The notes under the pieces were generated by a model. It did not search any database. It saw only the letters and a program-made list of their open reading frames with translations, and was not told the origin of the DNA. The translations under genes and the position numbers were made by a program. Below, one piece after another: positions 1 to 13,111 of a stretch of 64,000 nt of DNA. This DNA is from Amoebidium appalachense. Its lineage: Eukaryota > Ichthyosporea. Location: assembly GCA_963693365.1 (NCBI GenBank), contig CAVNZM010000010.1, positions 7,626,001 to 7,690,000 of the forward strand. The letters are read 5' to 3'. The first letter of the stretch is position 1. Each line of letters starts with the position of its first letter.

Positions 1-1844
1 ATGGTTGTTTACTTTTGGGAATCCAATCAGGCTCCGGGGCGAGGACATGCCAGTGCTCACTGCTAGGGTGTTGTTCGGACTTGGGCCCGGGAGCAGACTC
101 AAGGCTTGTGTGGAGGCGACTCAAGGCTGCAGAGCTGAAAACAGAAAGTGCATGCAAATATGTCGACCTCGTGACAGCCAGTTTTACATGCATACGGTCA
201 CATTACTATTATTGTGAAGAAAATAAATTCTGAGCGTATGAACTTGTCAATCAGCAAGAACAAACTTCGAATACAAAACGAGACGAGGAAACGGCCTCAG
301 TCCAAGCTTGTATCATCTGGCCCTATGATTGGCTGGCAGATGCAAACGGACAGGAATTTCAAAGAGATCAAGTTAATAGCTAGAAGAATCCGAAGGGCAA
401 TGAGACCAATATTCGGGAAACATGCGAATGGTTGGTAGTGTGGTTGGGACCGCCGGGCGGGGAAGGGGGGGGGGGGGGGGGGGGGGGCAATACTGCGCAT
501 GTGCGCTGTGGCAGCAAAAGAGGCAAGTTGTATGTAAGCAAAACTCTTGTACGTAAGCAAAACTCAAGCCGGTGAAGAACGAGTGGGAATAAATTGATTT
601 TATTGTCTGGCTGACAAATTCCCTACAGAGGTTACAGACGAATACAAAAAGTCACTTTCTGTACGGTGTTACTGTACCGGCATGCATTCACATCAATCTT
701 ATGTACTTTTGAGACTCTCCAATTATTATTTTTTTTCTTCGTTTATTATTATTATTTTTTTTTTAAAAAAATAAAATAAAATAAAAAAGCTTTGTAGTGC
801 ACTGCTAATGCTAAACTCAAAATTACCAACCGCACAAAGGGAAAATACTGGCATGGCCCTGCTTTTTTCGTTTTACGTGTTGGAAATTCGTGTTACGAGT
901 GTGCAATTATTGGTCCATTATTCGAGGTGTGGCTGCCCAGCAGCGGCATGAATCCTAAGACCAGCAGGTGATGTCATGTTGTTTCTGCAGAAGAGAAAAG
1001 AGTCAGTTCGTTAACAGAACTTGGTCAAAGTGCAACGATTTCTAGTTTTCAACAGCAAATGTATCAAAAAACTGTAACAAACAAGACCCCCCCCCCCCCC
1101 CCCCTCCCCCTCCCACACACCCCCTTCATCCCCCCCCCACCCCCATCCCCCCCATCCCCCCCACCCACCCATCCATGTATTCGAACCTTCCTGCATGTGC
1201 ACTTCTTTCATTTACTTTACTATCCTTTCTCCCCCCAGAACCCCTGGCTTGTATGCATCTCCCCCCTCCCCACTTCCATTCCTGTGTTTCCCCTTGAAAT
1301 TACCTGCCAGTAGACCCCCTGACTCCACCCTCCCCCAACCTTCCCCCTTCACCCTTGAAGCCCGTCCATATCACCCCTGCCCTCCACACACACACACACA
1401 TACACACACATACACATCTACAAATTCTATGCCCCCAGTCCCCCTTCCCCTATTCCCCCCCTCATCGCCCCAGGCAAGGCTTTCTTCAACACAAACACAC
1501 ACACACATCTACAAATTCTATGCCCCCGGTCCCCCTTTCCCTATTCCCCCCTCCCCACCCCAGGCAATGCTTTCTTCAACAAAGAACACAAACCCACAGA
1601 TAGAAGGCTAGGCCCTCTACGCTCGGGTCCAGTTTCTATCGATGTACCACATAATCCACCATCCACTCTCACACTGCCGGCAACCGAAACAAGCTCAAAT
1701 CGTACATTGATCCACAACCACCACACAACAGGTTCCACACACACACCTGTATGTATCCTACATGTAAAACTAGTAAGCAGCACCCCTTATGGTGGCCAAC
1801 AATGCACAAACAGACACACACATACACATGCCCCCACTCACCGT
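1..1844. other. Intergenic, 3' of the fumarate reductase gene
   Basis: No coding exon could be supported here. The stretch holds a G tract near 467-487, an A/T-rich block near 725-790, a C-rich block at 1086-1170 and short (CA)n runs near 1384-1510 and 1735-1830. The TTTATT at 598-603 would read AATAAA on the minus strand, but it lies about 1.2 kb beyond the stop codon, so its use as a poly(A) signal is doubtful. Confidence 0.5.
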
Positions 1845-4800
1845 CTACATGTAGCTGTAGTAGTGGCGGCCCTTCTGATAGCCCAGCTTTTCCAGGTGCT
1901 CCTTCATGACCTTGCAGAACACAGGGGGCCCACACACCACCACTAGTGACTCATCCGTGGGGGGAGGCATATGCTGCTTGATGATCTCCGGGGTAACAAA
2001 CCCCACGCCCATAGTCCAGTTGGGGGGGGGCTCAACAAGCACATAGTGCAGGCGCAGGTGCGGGTGGTTTGCCTTGTGGTGCTCGAGGCGGTCCTTTAGC
2101 AGAATCTCCTGTGTGTTCTTGACGGCATACACCAGGGATAGGTCGTAGTAGCCCTCATTGCCGGTCTTTGCCTCGTGGAGCAGGTGCGCTCTGATCAGCT
2201 GCAGCATGGGGGAGATGCCCGTGCCCCCCGCAAGCATGCCGATGCGCTTCTTGGTCCCCACCTGCACAATGGAGTCAGCACCTGGAACACTGCCTCATGG
2301 CGGCTGTAGAAACAAACCCCTTTCGCTCGTAGACCAAGGCTTGCCACTCACGCTTCTCAATCTGACTCGCACCCCAACATTTGTCTCTCGAAAGCTCTCC
2401 CCCCTCCCCCGCCCCCTCTCTCCCCCCCCCCCCCAAAAAAAGAGTCACTGCAGCCCCCTCTCTCTATCCTTTGTTCACGTTTCCTTCCCACCACACACAT
2501 CTGCCTACCCCCCCCCCCCCCCCCCCCCTCCCCCTCCACACCCGATGACCATCCCCTCAAATCACAACGCGCACGCGCACACACACAAACACACACACAG
2601 ACACACACACACTTCATAGTATCTGTCGTGGTACCGTCCTCTACATAACGGTTACCAACTACACACACATTCCTCTTTCCTAACCTATCTCTCTATCACC
2701 CTTGCCACATTAACTCTCAGCTCCCACATGCCAGCTCACACACACGGTGACACACCTGCAGCTCCAGACCCGAGATCGGGCCTTTGAAGTCAAGGGTGTC
2801 ACCGGGCTTCATTGCATCCATGTAGGCCGTCAGGGCACCGCCCGTGTCTGTCTTAATGACCATGTCGATGTGGCCCAGATCGTCGGCACGGCTGACGGGC
2901 GAGTAGTAGCGCACTATCTCCTCCCCGTTGATGGTCTTGCGCACGGCCACATACTGGCCCATCTCCAGCCCGGCCTGCAAGGCACTGGTTAGTTGTGTGC
3001 TTGACATGCATGTGTTCTAGCCTAGAACCAGGGGCACATTTGTGAGTGAGTGTGGGTGGTTTTTTTTTTGGTTTTTTTTTTGGGGGGGGGGGGTTTGAAT
3101 GCGGAACACGGTACGAAGTGCGCTACACGACGAGAAGCATGGCGCAGGACATATGCAAAGGCAAACATTCAGGTATGCAACATCAGCCATGTGCACAGTA
3201 TGCGTCATAAGAGGGGGGGGGGGGGGGTTAGCCTTCTTTCCTCTGTGATCCTTTATAGTCCTATTGTTTTGACTGCTTGTGGCTGTGTGGGTGTGGTGGT
3301 GGTTTTTTTTTTTTTTTTTTTTTTTTTTGGGGGGGGGGGGGGGGGGGGAGGTGGAGGGGGGGAAAGTAGCAAGTAGCATAACATCCTACATGAATATGAC
3401 CCGATTGTACTGCTGCTAACATATTTTAGACACAGGCAGCCATTCACACTTGCCTGGTGGTGGGGTGACGGCAGGTTGAAGCGGAACAGCTTCGTGGAGG
3501 GAGACAGCTGGATGGCAGCCCCGAGCTGAAGAGGCACAAAGGCCTTGGGGGACAGGGCAGGGATAGCCGGGTGGTAGTTTGCAGCTAGCTCCCCAGAAAT
3601 ACGACCAAACACCACAGCCTCCAGCAAAGCATTGCCCGGGATACGGTGGTCTCCCTGCACGTTGGCGGCAATCTCGCCTGCGGCAAACAGCCCAGGCACG
3701 TGGGTCATGGTCTGCTCACGGATGACCTGTGCATACTGGTTGGTGGCCACACCCCCCACGGTGTAGTGGAGGGCGGGGGTGATGCACCCAGCATAGAGCT
3801 TGTCGTAGGGGGAGTAGTTGGTGGGCATGTTGGTGCGGCCCAGGGGGTCTGTGGCCTGGCCCCGTGCAATCTTAGACACCTCGACGAAGGTGTCTGTCAG
3901 GCCCTGCTGGTCGATCTTGAGGTCCTTGCACAAATCCTCCAGGCCGTTGTACTCTCTCATCTGGCCCTCGGCCACATAGTTGCGCACTAGGCCCTCACAC
4001 GGATATGCTGCTGCCTGGTTGAGAATGATAAAGGCACACGGCAGGTCTCTGCCTGCAGGGCCGAACGGGTGGGGCTGGCCCTTTTCCTTGATGGTGTTCA
4101 CGAGGGAATCCTTGACGTCGACCTCATTGACAAACCGCTTGCCGTCCGGAAGCACCAAAAGGCCACCGTGAATGCGGAGGGGCTCCTGGGCAATCCACTT
4201 CTCCTTGACCCCGGGGTCCTTGGGGTCAATGAAGGTGGTGGGGTGCAGCGAAACCTTGTCCATGTGCACTAGAAGCACCCCAATGTCCTGCAGCAGCCGG
4301 ATGCCCGACCCAGACCCCACCTCTCCGAACGTGCGGGGCATGGCTGCAACCTCCGGCCCGCAGAATTTCGTCAAAAGGTCCTCGGCGCTGTTGTAACCCC
4401 CCGTGGCAACGACAACGGCATCACAGTACAGTTTCACCGTCGACACCTTGCCGCTTGGCCGTGTGGTGGTGTACGTGACCCCCGTCACACGGTCACCCCC
4501 CGTGGGGTCTGCCTCGGTCAGCAACTTCTCGACCGAGACGTTTGTGATGATGCGGATGCTCTCGCTTTCCAGAATCTTCTGCTCCAGTGCACTACGCACG
4601 GCCTGGCCAAGATCCGGGTTGGTGGCCATATGGGTGCGGGGGATGGTGGAGCCGCTGGACTTGTGCACACGCACAAAATTCAGGCCCAGGGTGTCTGTGA
4701 GGAAGCTGTGGAGGTCGGGGTTTGATGCCTCTCGGGCAAGCTGCTCGACAATGCGGGTGTTCTCGGAGGAACCCCCGGCAGACAGATCCTTGACATAGTC

Positions 4801-6030
4801 CTCCACTGAGTCTTTGATGCCCAGCTCCTCCTGGCAAGTGGGTGTTGGGTTCATAATTGGATTTATATGTTGGAATGGCACACAAGAGTAATGCAATTTT
4901 TGGCTGGCTTGTGTGTGCTGTCGTGACTAAATATCGGGAACAGGCCTGGACGTGTCTTTGTGAGATGCAAGGAAGGGAACAAAGCAGTCAGAATGAGCAA
5001 GTGGGGGTGTTCAGCAATGTGAATTTGGTGTGTTTTGGCGGAAGTGGTGGTGGTGGTGGTGGTCGTTGGGGGATGGGGGGGGGATATGGCGCAGAGTACA
5101 CAAACTTGTCGTGTGAGAGTATGCAAAGCCCAGACGGATGGGTGGGGTGGTGTGTCTGTGTGTTTGTGTGTGTGTGTGTGTTGGGGGGGGGGGGGAGGGG
5201 AGGGGGGGGGGGGGGGGTTGTGTGTGTGTGTGTGTGTGTGTTGGGGGGAGGAGAGGGGGGGGGGGGGGGGGGGGTTGAATGCGGAACACAGTACGAAGTA
5301 CACATACACGATGACAAGCATGGTGCAGGACACATGCAAAGGCAAACATTCAAGTATGCAACATCAGCCATGCGCACAGTATGCGTCATAAGCAGAGCCC
5401 ATCCTCAGGGAGGGCCCAAGTCATCAATTGCGTCTGAGTTTCGACCCCTTAGCCCGCGTATATACGACGCTCCTACTCAGACAGCAGCATCAACTGAACT
5501 TGGGTGGGTCAACCCGTCTTGATCAAAGAGCAGGGTTGCTTATGCAAGCAAGGTGAGCAAAACGGTGAAAATGTGTGTGCAAACTAATGCAGTGCAGCGA
5601 AAAATGTGTATGTGCTTACAGATGCACGACACAGAGCAACCATGCCCGGTTGCATGGAAGTAAAGAGGGGGGGGGGGGGGGGGGGCTGTGCACACGTGCA
5701 TGCATTATAAATGGATGTGGATAACATGGACAAAGGGAAGTTAAAAGAGAAAGAGGACGCAAGGTAGCAGGATAATAAAGTAAGAAAACAAGCATGGCAC
5801 AGTGACCAATGCACTAGCAAAAAGCACCGGCCCCTGGTGAATATTCCTCCCTTTCCCCCCTCCCCCCCCAACAAACACACACACGCACACACATGATGTG
5901 TGGTATCAGCACAAGAAGGCTGATGCGCCACTAACATGCATATGCATGGAGGAGAAGATGTATATGCATACTGTTCAGGTGTGTTTCCATGCACGTTGCT
6001 TGTGTATGTGGGCGCTTGGTGCCATTGCGC

Positions 6031-6077
<47 letters not shown>

Positions 6078-7838
6078 CGTGGTGGTGGTTAGGGGGAGGG
6101 GAGGGGAGGGGGGAAGGGGGGTTTGAATAAGGGGGAAGGGTGGGGGTGGGAGGGGGGAGGAGAAGGAGGTAGAGAAAAATGTCAGGGGGGCAGGCTTGAA
6201 TGCAGTTCATTCATCAACAAGCTAGAATGTTATCCATCCACCAGAATAAAAAAACACGCCAAAAACTGTTCGTGCCTGTTTGATTACGGTGGGGAGATGG
6301 AAAAGGAATAGTAGAGGTGGAGGGACAGCAACTGCAGAAATGCAGAATCTTTGTAGCTGGTGGGTAAGGGGCTGTGCAACATGCTGTGAAGGGGTGGTGG
6401 GGAAGTGGCGCGGGGGGGGGGGGGGGGGGGGGGGATTGTGGTAAAACACAACAGGAGAGTGTTGTGCATGCAGTGCCACCCAAGCCAGCACGAGGATGTG
6501 GGTTTGGTCACAGCTCATTCGAAGGAAACAGGCCAGATGGGGAGAGAGGGAGGGGGAGGGGGGAAGGGGGGAAAGGGGGGCAAGTGGTATGACTGTCACA
6601 CATAGGTACAAAGATGCACTAGGGATATCACAGAGAAAGACCTGCACAACGAAAAGACACAAGCAGTGTTAGTGCTCAATATAATTCCAGGTCATGGTGA
6701 GAGAGCAAGGTGTGGACGAGAAATAGAAAGGAGAGCGTGCAATCGGGGAGAAGGGGGGGTGGGAGGGGTCGGGGGTGGCCGGGGGGGGGGGGGGGGGGGG
6801 GGGGGAGAGGGGGGTTGGGGGAGAAAGAGAAAGAGAGAGAGGGTACATCAAGTCAATGTTGTTGAGAGTGTGCTTGTTTTTGTTGTGACCGGCACGAGAA
6901 GGCACAATTGGGTCCAGGGTATAGGTGCCAGGGCAAGGAGGAGGAAGGAGAGAGCTAAAGGGACGAAGGCAAGGGTGGAGGGAGGGGGGGGTTTGAATGC
7001 GTTATAAAGTACGAAGTACATAATGAACAACGGATAACATGATGCAGAGTGCAAACCATATATAAAGATCATGCATAATAAGCAGAACCCATCCTTTGGG
7101 CGGGCCCATTTCCGGGGGGGGGGGGGGGGGGGGGTTTGAATGCGTCAAAAAGTACGAAGTACACAAGAACAAACGGATAACACGATGCAGAATGCAAGCC
7201 ATACATAAAGAGTATGCATAATAAGCAGAGCCCATCCTCAGGGGGGGCCCACGTCATCCACAGTACCCGAGTTTCGACCTATTCCCCTCGTTAACGAAAC
7301 CCAACTCAGATACTGTTGGGGGGAGGGGGGGTCTATAGGAAAAGAAGTGCCGATGGGCAGCTACACACATCAAATGAACGAATTGAAGTTCAGAATCAGG
7401 CAAGCACATGAAAACCTTACTTCATGGTGGGGATGGGTGGGGAGGGAGGTTGTTATTCAGGGTCTCCAACATTAGAGAATAATGAATGGCATTATAGGAT
7501 ACTTTAGCAGTAGAGCGCAAAGAATGCAGTTGCAGGCACGGAGCGGGGATATGTATGTGGGGGGGGAAGGGGGGGGGGGGGGGGGGCGGATAGAAATGGG
7601 AGTGGGGAGAAATTGATTGCAATGGCATTTTTGTGTTTTTGTATGTGGTGTGTAGGTGTGTCTAGGCAAGATATGGGGTAAGAGATGGAGCTGAAGAGGG
7701 GGTAGGGGGGGAAGGGTGGGGGGGGGATGGGAAGGGGGGGGGGGGGGAGGGGGGAGGGGGAGGGGGGAGGGGGAGGGGGGGATATATTAGGACTAGGCGG
7801 GTGGGAGGTCGAAGTGATGCAGCAGGGTTTTTTTTTTT

Positions 7839-7869
<31 letters not shown>

Positions 7870-9281
7870 GGAGGAAAGGGGGGGGGGGGGGGGGGGGGGG
7901 GAATGCCGAGGAGAGGGGAGAAGGGAGGGGAGAGGGTGTGCGTGTTTTTTTTGGGGGGGAGGGGGGGGAGGGGGGGACAAGGCCGAACAGAGCCGAGGTG
8001 GAACAACTGCAGCACAAAACACGAACACATCAGCCGGCAAACACCTGCTGCAGTGATTTGGCATAGGCCTGATCTAAACTAAAAACAACATAAAGCAAAA
8101 GGTGATTCAGTGCACACAGAAGCCGTTGGTACCTGAAGAGTTGTGCCGATTAGGTTGATGCTGACGGTGTGTGTCTGGTTGCAGGCGTGCTTGCCGCGGT
8201 CAAGAATGACCACGCTAGCACCCGCCTTATCAGCAGCAACAGCCGCACACATGCCCGTGATGGTGGCTCCAATAACCACCACCTTGTTATGCTTCATGTT
8301 GGACCGCGACACAGTAATGCGCTTGCCGTCCAGCTCAATACCGTCCAGCAGACGGACTGCGCTCTCAGCGGACTGCTCCTCGGTGAAGTAGACGTAGGCA
8401 TCATCTCGCCTCTGGCCCGTTGTGAAGTCCTTGTTTAGCTTCACATTGGTCACGCTCCCTGAGGGAAAGTGTTGTTTAGTATAGGCTCTTCAGCAAATCA
8501 ACAAAATTCATCCTGTTTCTCCTCTACGTCAATACTTCTTATTGTATTACATGGTCATGGCACGAAAGAGCTCGTCAGAAAATTTTGCCCAATAACCAAC
8601 ACCGAAAGCTGGCTCTCGATGGCAGTTGTGTTGTTGTAAAACATACGAATTTGGGTTTCAAAAACTCAGGCAAACCACGTAAGACCTCCCAAGGGAGCTA
8701 TGGCCACCATCCAGCCGTGTACTTGTGTCCGAGATATCCGTTCTCATTTGGAAATTCTTGGTAAGAAGATTCCTTTTCATTGGTTAGCCAAAACCACTTC
8801 ACACGGCCTCGTACCATCCTAGCATAGGGCATCACTACCCTCTCCCCTCCGATTTCCGTATCCGCTTCGCTTCTCCGCCCTTTTATTCACCTCTACCCCA
8901 GTCCCTCCCTGTTCCCTCTCGAAGCTCCCTTTTGTCCCCCCAACGTGGCACCCAAAGTTGGCCACCCACCCACCCAGCGCCCACCCAATACCCTACCCAA
9001 CCGCCACCACTATACCATCGCCCTCCCTATTCCTCCTTTTCACCCTTTTTGGGAAACCACATACCTATGGGCTCGAAAATGGAAGTCAGATCCTCGGCCG
9101 TGATGCTCTCGTCAAGGCCACTCACATGCACGGAGCAGTCCTGTCGCTTGACCTCTGAACCCATGCTTGTTCTAGATCCGGGTCCCTCTAAAGCCCGACG
9201 GCTTACGCGAGGAGAGGTGGGTGCCTTTGGTGGCCAACCCACACGTCCTGAGGACGTGGGAAAGTCAAATCGAGCAGCCAT
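1845..9281 (-). CDS. RRM-fumarate reductase-cytochrome b5 reductase fusion
   Basis: Five exons: 9281-9065, 8458-8133, 4830-3454, 2974-2756, 2261-1845; 851 codons, all junctions in phase. The intron after exon 3 has a GC donor (CAG|GCAAGT at 3453). Residues about 49-125 form an RRM, with RNP2-like SVHVSGL and RNP1-like DDAYVYF. From residue 131 to about 620 is a flavoprotein domain of the Osm1/trypanosomatid soluble fumarate reductase type, with blocks LHPTTF, GKRFVNE, HYTVGGV and PGNALLEAVVFGR. The C-terminus is an FAD/NADH reductase domain of the cytochrome b5 reductase type, with RYYS, AGGTGISPML and CGPP. The family passes electrons from NADH to fumarate. Oddities: the Rossmann motif reads GATITG instead of GxGxxG, and the proton-donor Arg in the NE..xRD block is Lys (codon 4113-4111, residue 421). 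The RRM fusion is unexpected. Exon 1 has no recognised leader, so localisation is unknown. Confidence 0.88.
3092..3211 (+). repeat. GTTTGAATGCG-family repeat, copy R1
   Basis: About 120 bp beginning GTTTGAATGCGGAAC directly after a G tract and ending GCGTCATAAG. It shares most of its length with the copies at 5274 and 24357. It lies in the 479-bp GC-AG intron of the fumarate reductase gene, antisense to that gene. Confidence 0.8.
5274..5460 (+). repeat. GTTTGAATGCG-family repeat, copy R2
   Basis: A near full-length copy of about 187 bp. It starts after a G tract (GTTGAATGCGGAAC), passes through GCAAAGGCAAACATTCAAG and AGCAGAGCCCATCCTCAGG, and ends near GAGTTTCGACCCC. It lies in the 3.3-kb intron 2 of the fumarate reductase gene, antisense to that gene. 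Confidence 0.8.
6991..7112 (+). repeat. GTTTGAATGCG-family repeat, copy R3
   Basis: A second-subfamily copy that follows a G tract: GTTTGAATGCGTTATAAAG, then CGGATAACATGATGCAGAG, then CAGAACCCATCC. It ends at the next G tract, which leads straight into copy R4. It is in fumarate reductase intron 2, antisense. Confidence 0.78.
7134..7290 (+). repeat. GTTTGAATGCG-family repeat, copy R4
   Basis: Tandem neighbour of R3 and about 80% alike by eye: GTTTGAATGCGTC, CGGATAACACGATGCAG, AGCAGAGCCCATCCTCAGG, ending near GAGTTTCGACC. It is in fumarate reductase intron 2, antisense. Confidence 0.78.
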
Positions 9282-9418
9282 CTATGCGTCTTCTCTGCGA
9301 TCTCGAATAGAAAACAACCTCTGGAACTGTGTTTCTGAGTGGCTCTGCCGGATGCACATACATGACTGGAAGAAAAATGTTGTTGCCAGCCTTTTTGTTC
9401 GGTTGCTGCAAGCACATG

Positions 9419-9423
9419 ATTGG
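9419..9423 (-). promoter_or_regulatory. CCAAT box upstream of fumarate reductase
   Basis: ATTGG on the plus strand (CCAAT on the gene strand), about 140 bp upstream of the chosen ATG at 9281. The acetyl-CoA synthetase gene has a CCAAT motif at almost the same distance (19243-19247). Binding is inferred from the motif only. Confidence 0.35.
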
Positions 9424-12347
9424 TGGGTAAAGCGCATGGAACAGGTAGGGTTTGAAATGACTAGCAGCTACATGGCTTCGTCGTGGTTATGGTGAATATG
9501 GTTTATGTAAATTTATTGTACATACAAGTTAAGTTCTAATTAACACATTATTGGCTAATATACTGATTTAATGCCTTATTTGAGGAGCTGTAATGTAGAA
9601 TAGGCTATAGAGTTTAAAAAGGCACCGGCTAATTTTCGAACATTTCGATTCATGGGTTGGGCGCCTGTGATTGGTGTCCTAGTGGTTTGGCTGGAAAGAT
9701 GGGCAAAATAGAATCCCTCTGGAATGTTTGAACCTGATGAAAGCCACATACAATATACGTAACACTAGGTAGATAGGTAATGAATAATCTTTCTAATAAA
9801 TTTTGATAACACGATATTTGTCTCATAATTGTTATTACTTTAGACCGCTCAAACATGTGTTCCATAATTGATGAAATACAGCGAATCGACCTGCGAGTGA
9901 AATATTGTTGTTATCATTATTTTGCCCCCTTCTGCTTCTGGTGCATTCGGTCTGAATTTCCATTTATGGCAAGTAATTCTTTGAGTCTCCCCTTGCGCGA
10001 CAAACTTTTTCATTTTTCATTCACTACGAACAGAAAACCCTGAAAAAACTGCCAACTGAAAAGGTTTTGATTGATGCATGCCCTCGTTTTGTAGTTGCGT
10101 CAGAGTTAAAATAAAACGCATAAAACTTCAAGTTTTTTGAAACGCACTATGTTTTGCCATGCTCTCAGTCTTGGGTCTGGATATTATTTAATAATAAGAA
10201 CTTGGTCCTGGGCACCTTTTGTGTTCTAGATCTATGTGGGGGGTTTACGCTGTTTACTCGAGGCAAAGAGAACCAGTCTCAGGTATGGGGGGGGGGGGTT
10301 TTGCTCGGAATATCGAGCTCTAGCTGGCAACCATGTAAATGGTCGACATTGGAGGTTTCGCTGGATCCGCGCCCACCCTCCTCCCCCCACCCACCCACCC
10401 ACCCACCCACCCTTTCCCCAGCACGTAATTGCCAAACATCTCTCGCCCTTACCCCACCCACCAACCTGTATTCGTTAATGTCAAGAACTATCAGGGGCAA
10501 CACATGCATTAACGTGCTCTCCCGCCTGTGCCGTGTTCGTGTGCGTGTGTATGTGGAGGAATGTATGCCACAATGTATGATGTATCAATTTTTGTGCTTT
10601 CTTGTGTTTGTGTGCTTGTCGTCTGGTGCCCTCATGTGTGTTTCCCACGGAAACATCGTGTTGTTGACGAATGCAGCAGTGCGTTTCCACAAAATCGCAA
10701 GCATGTCTGTGTGTGTATGTGTGTAATGCTGTATGACACTGTCTAAGCGTGTGTGTTTATGTGTGCACGCATGCGCAGGCGTGTGTGCCACGGTGTCACA
10801 GTGTTCTTGTGTGTGGATATGGTACTGTGAGCGTGCCCAGCTATTCAATGCCTGTTACGGTACTCTTGCTTGCCCACGTGTAAGTTGTGTGTGCTTTCTG
10901 TGACATGTTTGTGTGTGTGAGCCTGCGTGTGATGATGTTGTTGGCGAAGTGTGCGCCCACGTGTGTCCACTAGATAGGGGGGAGGGGAAAGGGGGGGAAA
11001 GGGGGGAAAGAGAGAGACTCGGCGGCGGCGGGTCGGGCGGGCAGGGGGATGTGTGCGCGCGTGTGTGCATGGCTGCTTGTGTGTGTGTGCACATGAGTCC
11101 CGGTCTTCCTCTTGCCAGCATCTCTTTTGAATGCCGATACGTGAGGACTTTGGGTGCACAGTACACTCTTGTGTGTGTTTCACATTAGTGAAGTGGTAAG
11201 TGTATGTATGTGCATCAAATCCCTTTCACGGTGCAGGTGCGTATCGTTTCTCAGTGCACCTCGTAAAAATGCTCGTGTGGTTCATGTGTATGTAGGTACG
11301 CGTGGGAAAAACGTATAAAAGTGTGTATGTGTGCGCGTGTGGTGCTGTGCGATGGGGAGACTGGAGACGGCCCCCCTCCAGAGGCTGGAAGGGGGACGGG
11401 GGTGGAGAGGGGGGAGTGGCTACGGTGGTGGTGTAGCCGGAGTTTCATGTGATCAAGGACTCCTTAGCTTCACTGCTTACGTTTTGGAAATGTATATAAA
11501 CCACTGTTAAATCATAGTACTCTCCTCTGCCAGCCTCTGGGATGGATGGGTCCCCCCCGGCCCTCCCACTCTCCCCTCCCCCCGTCCCCCCCACCCTCCA
11601 CCCCTAACCGTTGTGGGTTGCATGCCTGGTGGTCCCTTTCCCCCCTCCTCCCTTCCCCCCTCCTCCTCCCCCCTCCTTCCCTGTTTGCAAGCCTGAAGAA
11701 TGGGTGCTCCCCCCCCCCCCCCCCCCCCCCCGGCCACCGCAGCCCTAGTTACTACTTTACCCCCCTCCCCCTTCCCCTCCCCCTCCCCCCCCTCCCCCCC
11801 CCCCCCCCCCCCCGCCTTGCTTTTGAACAAGCTTTTCCTTAACCTTTTCACCTCAGTGTCGTTTGTAAATTCAGTAAGTGGTCTAATGGATGAACTAATA
11901 TGGTTTGAAAGTAAACGGTGTCTTTGGAGCATGTAGGATTGAATCAAAGGTGTGTCATGGCGTGCAAGTGTTGGATGGATGTTGAGTCATGCCAAATCGT
12001 GATGTTAATACACACAGATCAAACACAAACACCTTAACACCACGCGTAAACAGAGAGGTAGAGCCCCCCCGAAACCCAAACCACACATACACACACACCC
12101 AACACACACACAGCCAGCATGCCCAAACTGCAGACACACCCACAGAACCAACCAACCATGTAACACTCGTCTCCTAGACCACTACACCGTAGCCACCCTC
12201 TATGTACAACACCATATTCTGCTAGGTAGCAACCCACCACCACCAGACTCCACCATACATGAATATCCAACGTAAGCCCCACCCACACCACACCACATAC
12301 AGGTACCAAATACCAAAACACTCTATAGCCACATGATAAACACACTC

Positions 12348-12399
12348 GAATTGCAGTTCAAAGGCGGCCTATTGAATTGCAGTTCAAAGGCAGCTTAGG
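12348..12399. repeat. 26-bp direct repeat, two units
   Basis: Two adjacent units, 12348-12373 and 12374-12399. Both begin GAATTGCAGTTCAAAGGC and differ only near the end. Confidence 0.9.
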
Positions 12400-12760
12400 A
12401 CACAGAGACACACAAACAGGTGGTGCATGGCGACACACACAAATTTTAGATCTAATCACCCAGATGCACCCGCTTGAGCCTGCGCTTGCGCGCACACACA
12501 ACTGTTAGCAATGCGAAAAGTTACATGACGAATCAGTGCCTCTCATTTTTTTCTCTCTGAGACTCTCTCTCTCTTTCTCTCGCTCTCTTCTCCCCCCTCT
12601 CCCCCCACCCTCGCCCCTCCCCCTCTCTCTCCCCCTCCCCCGCTCCTCGGCCCGTGCTGCTCAATTGCAAACCCCAATTCCCTCTAAACAACGTTGGGCA
12701 AACACACAAGAAGAACAGTCTGAGATCAGCAGTCGTTCCTTCTAACCCATGAAGTCCTAG

Positions 12761-12812
<52 letters not shown>

Positions 12813-13111
12813 ACACACACACCACCCACCCACACACACACACACACACAAAAAAAAAAAAAACACTGCCTGACAATCAAGGGAAACCTTCTTAGGCCTG
12901 TGAGCATGCTTTTGTTTACCAGGTTTTGTCCTTTTGCAAGGTGACTGGTGTAACAGTAAGCTGAGCTGCACACCGTGTTCCTTCTTCACGATATGATATA
13001 TATTATGCATATTTAGCAGACCAAAAAAAAAGGTCAAAGCCGGGAAGACCTTGATTTCTGAGACCGACCACATAAGTGCATTATCCCCCCCCCCCCCCCC
13101 CCCCCCCCCCC

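Noticed and set aside
3253-3453. C-terminal extension of the large fumarate reductase frame into Pro/Lys runs
   Set aside because: The frame reads through the intron after the GC donor at 3453; the conserved reductase domain continues in the exon at 2974.
7504-8064. Proline-rich or glycine-rich open frames
   Set aside because: Homopolymer C or G tracts give Pro or Gly in any frame. No conserved block, and they occupy introns of genes with clear exon chains.
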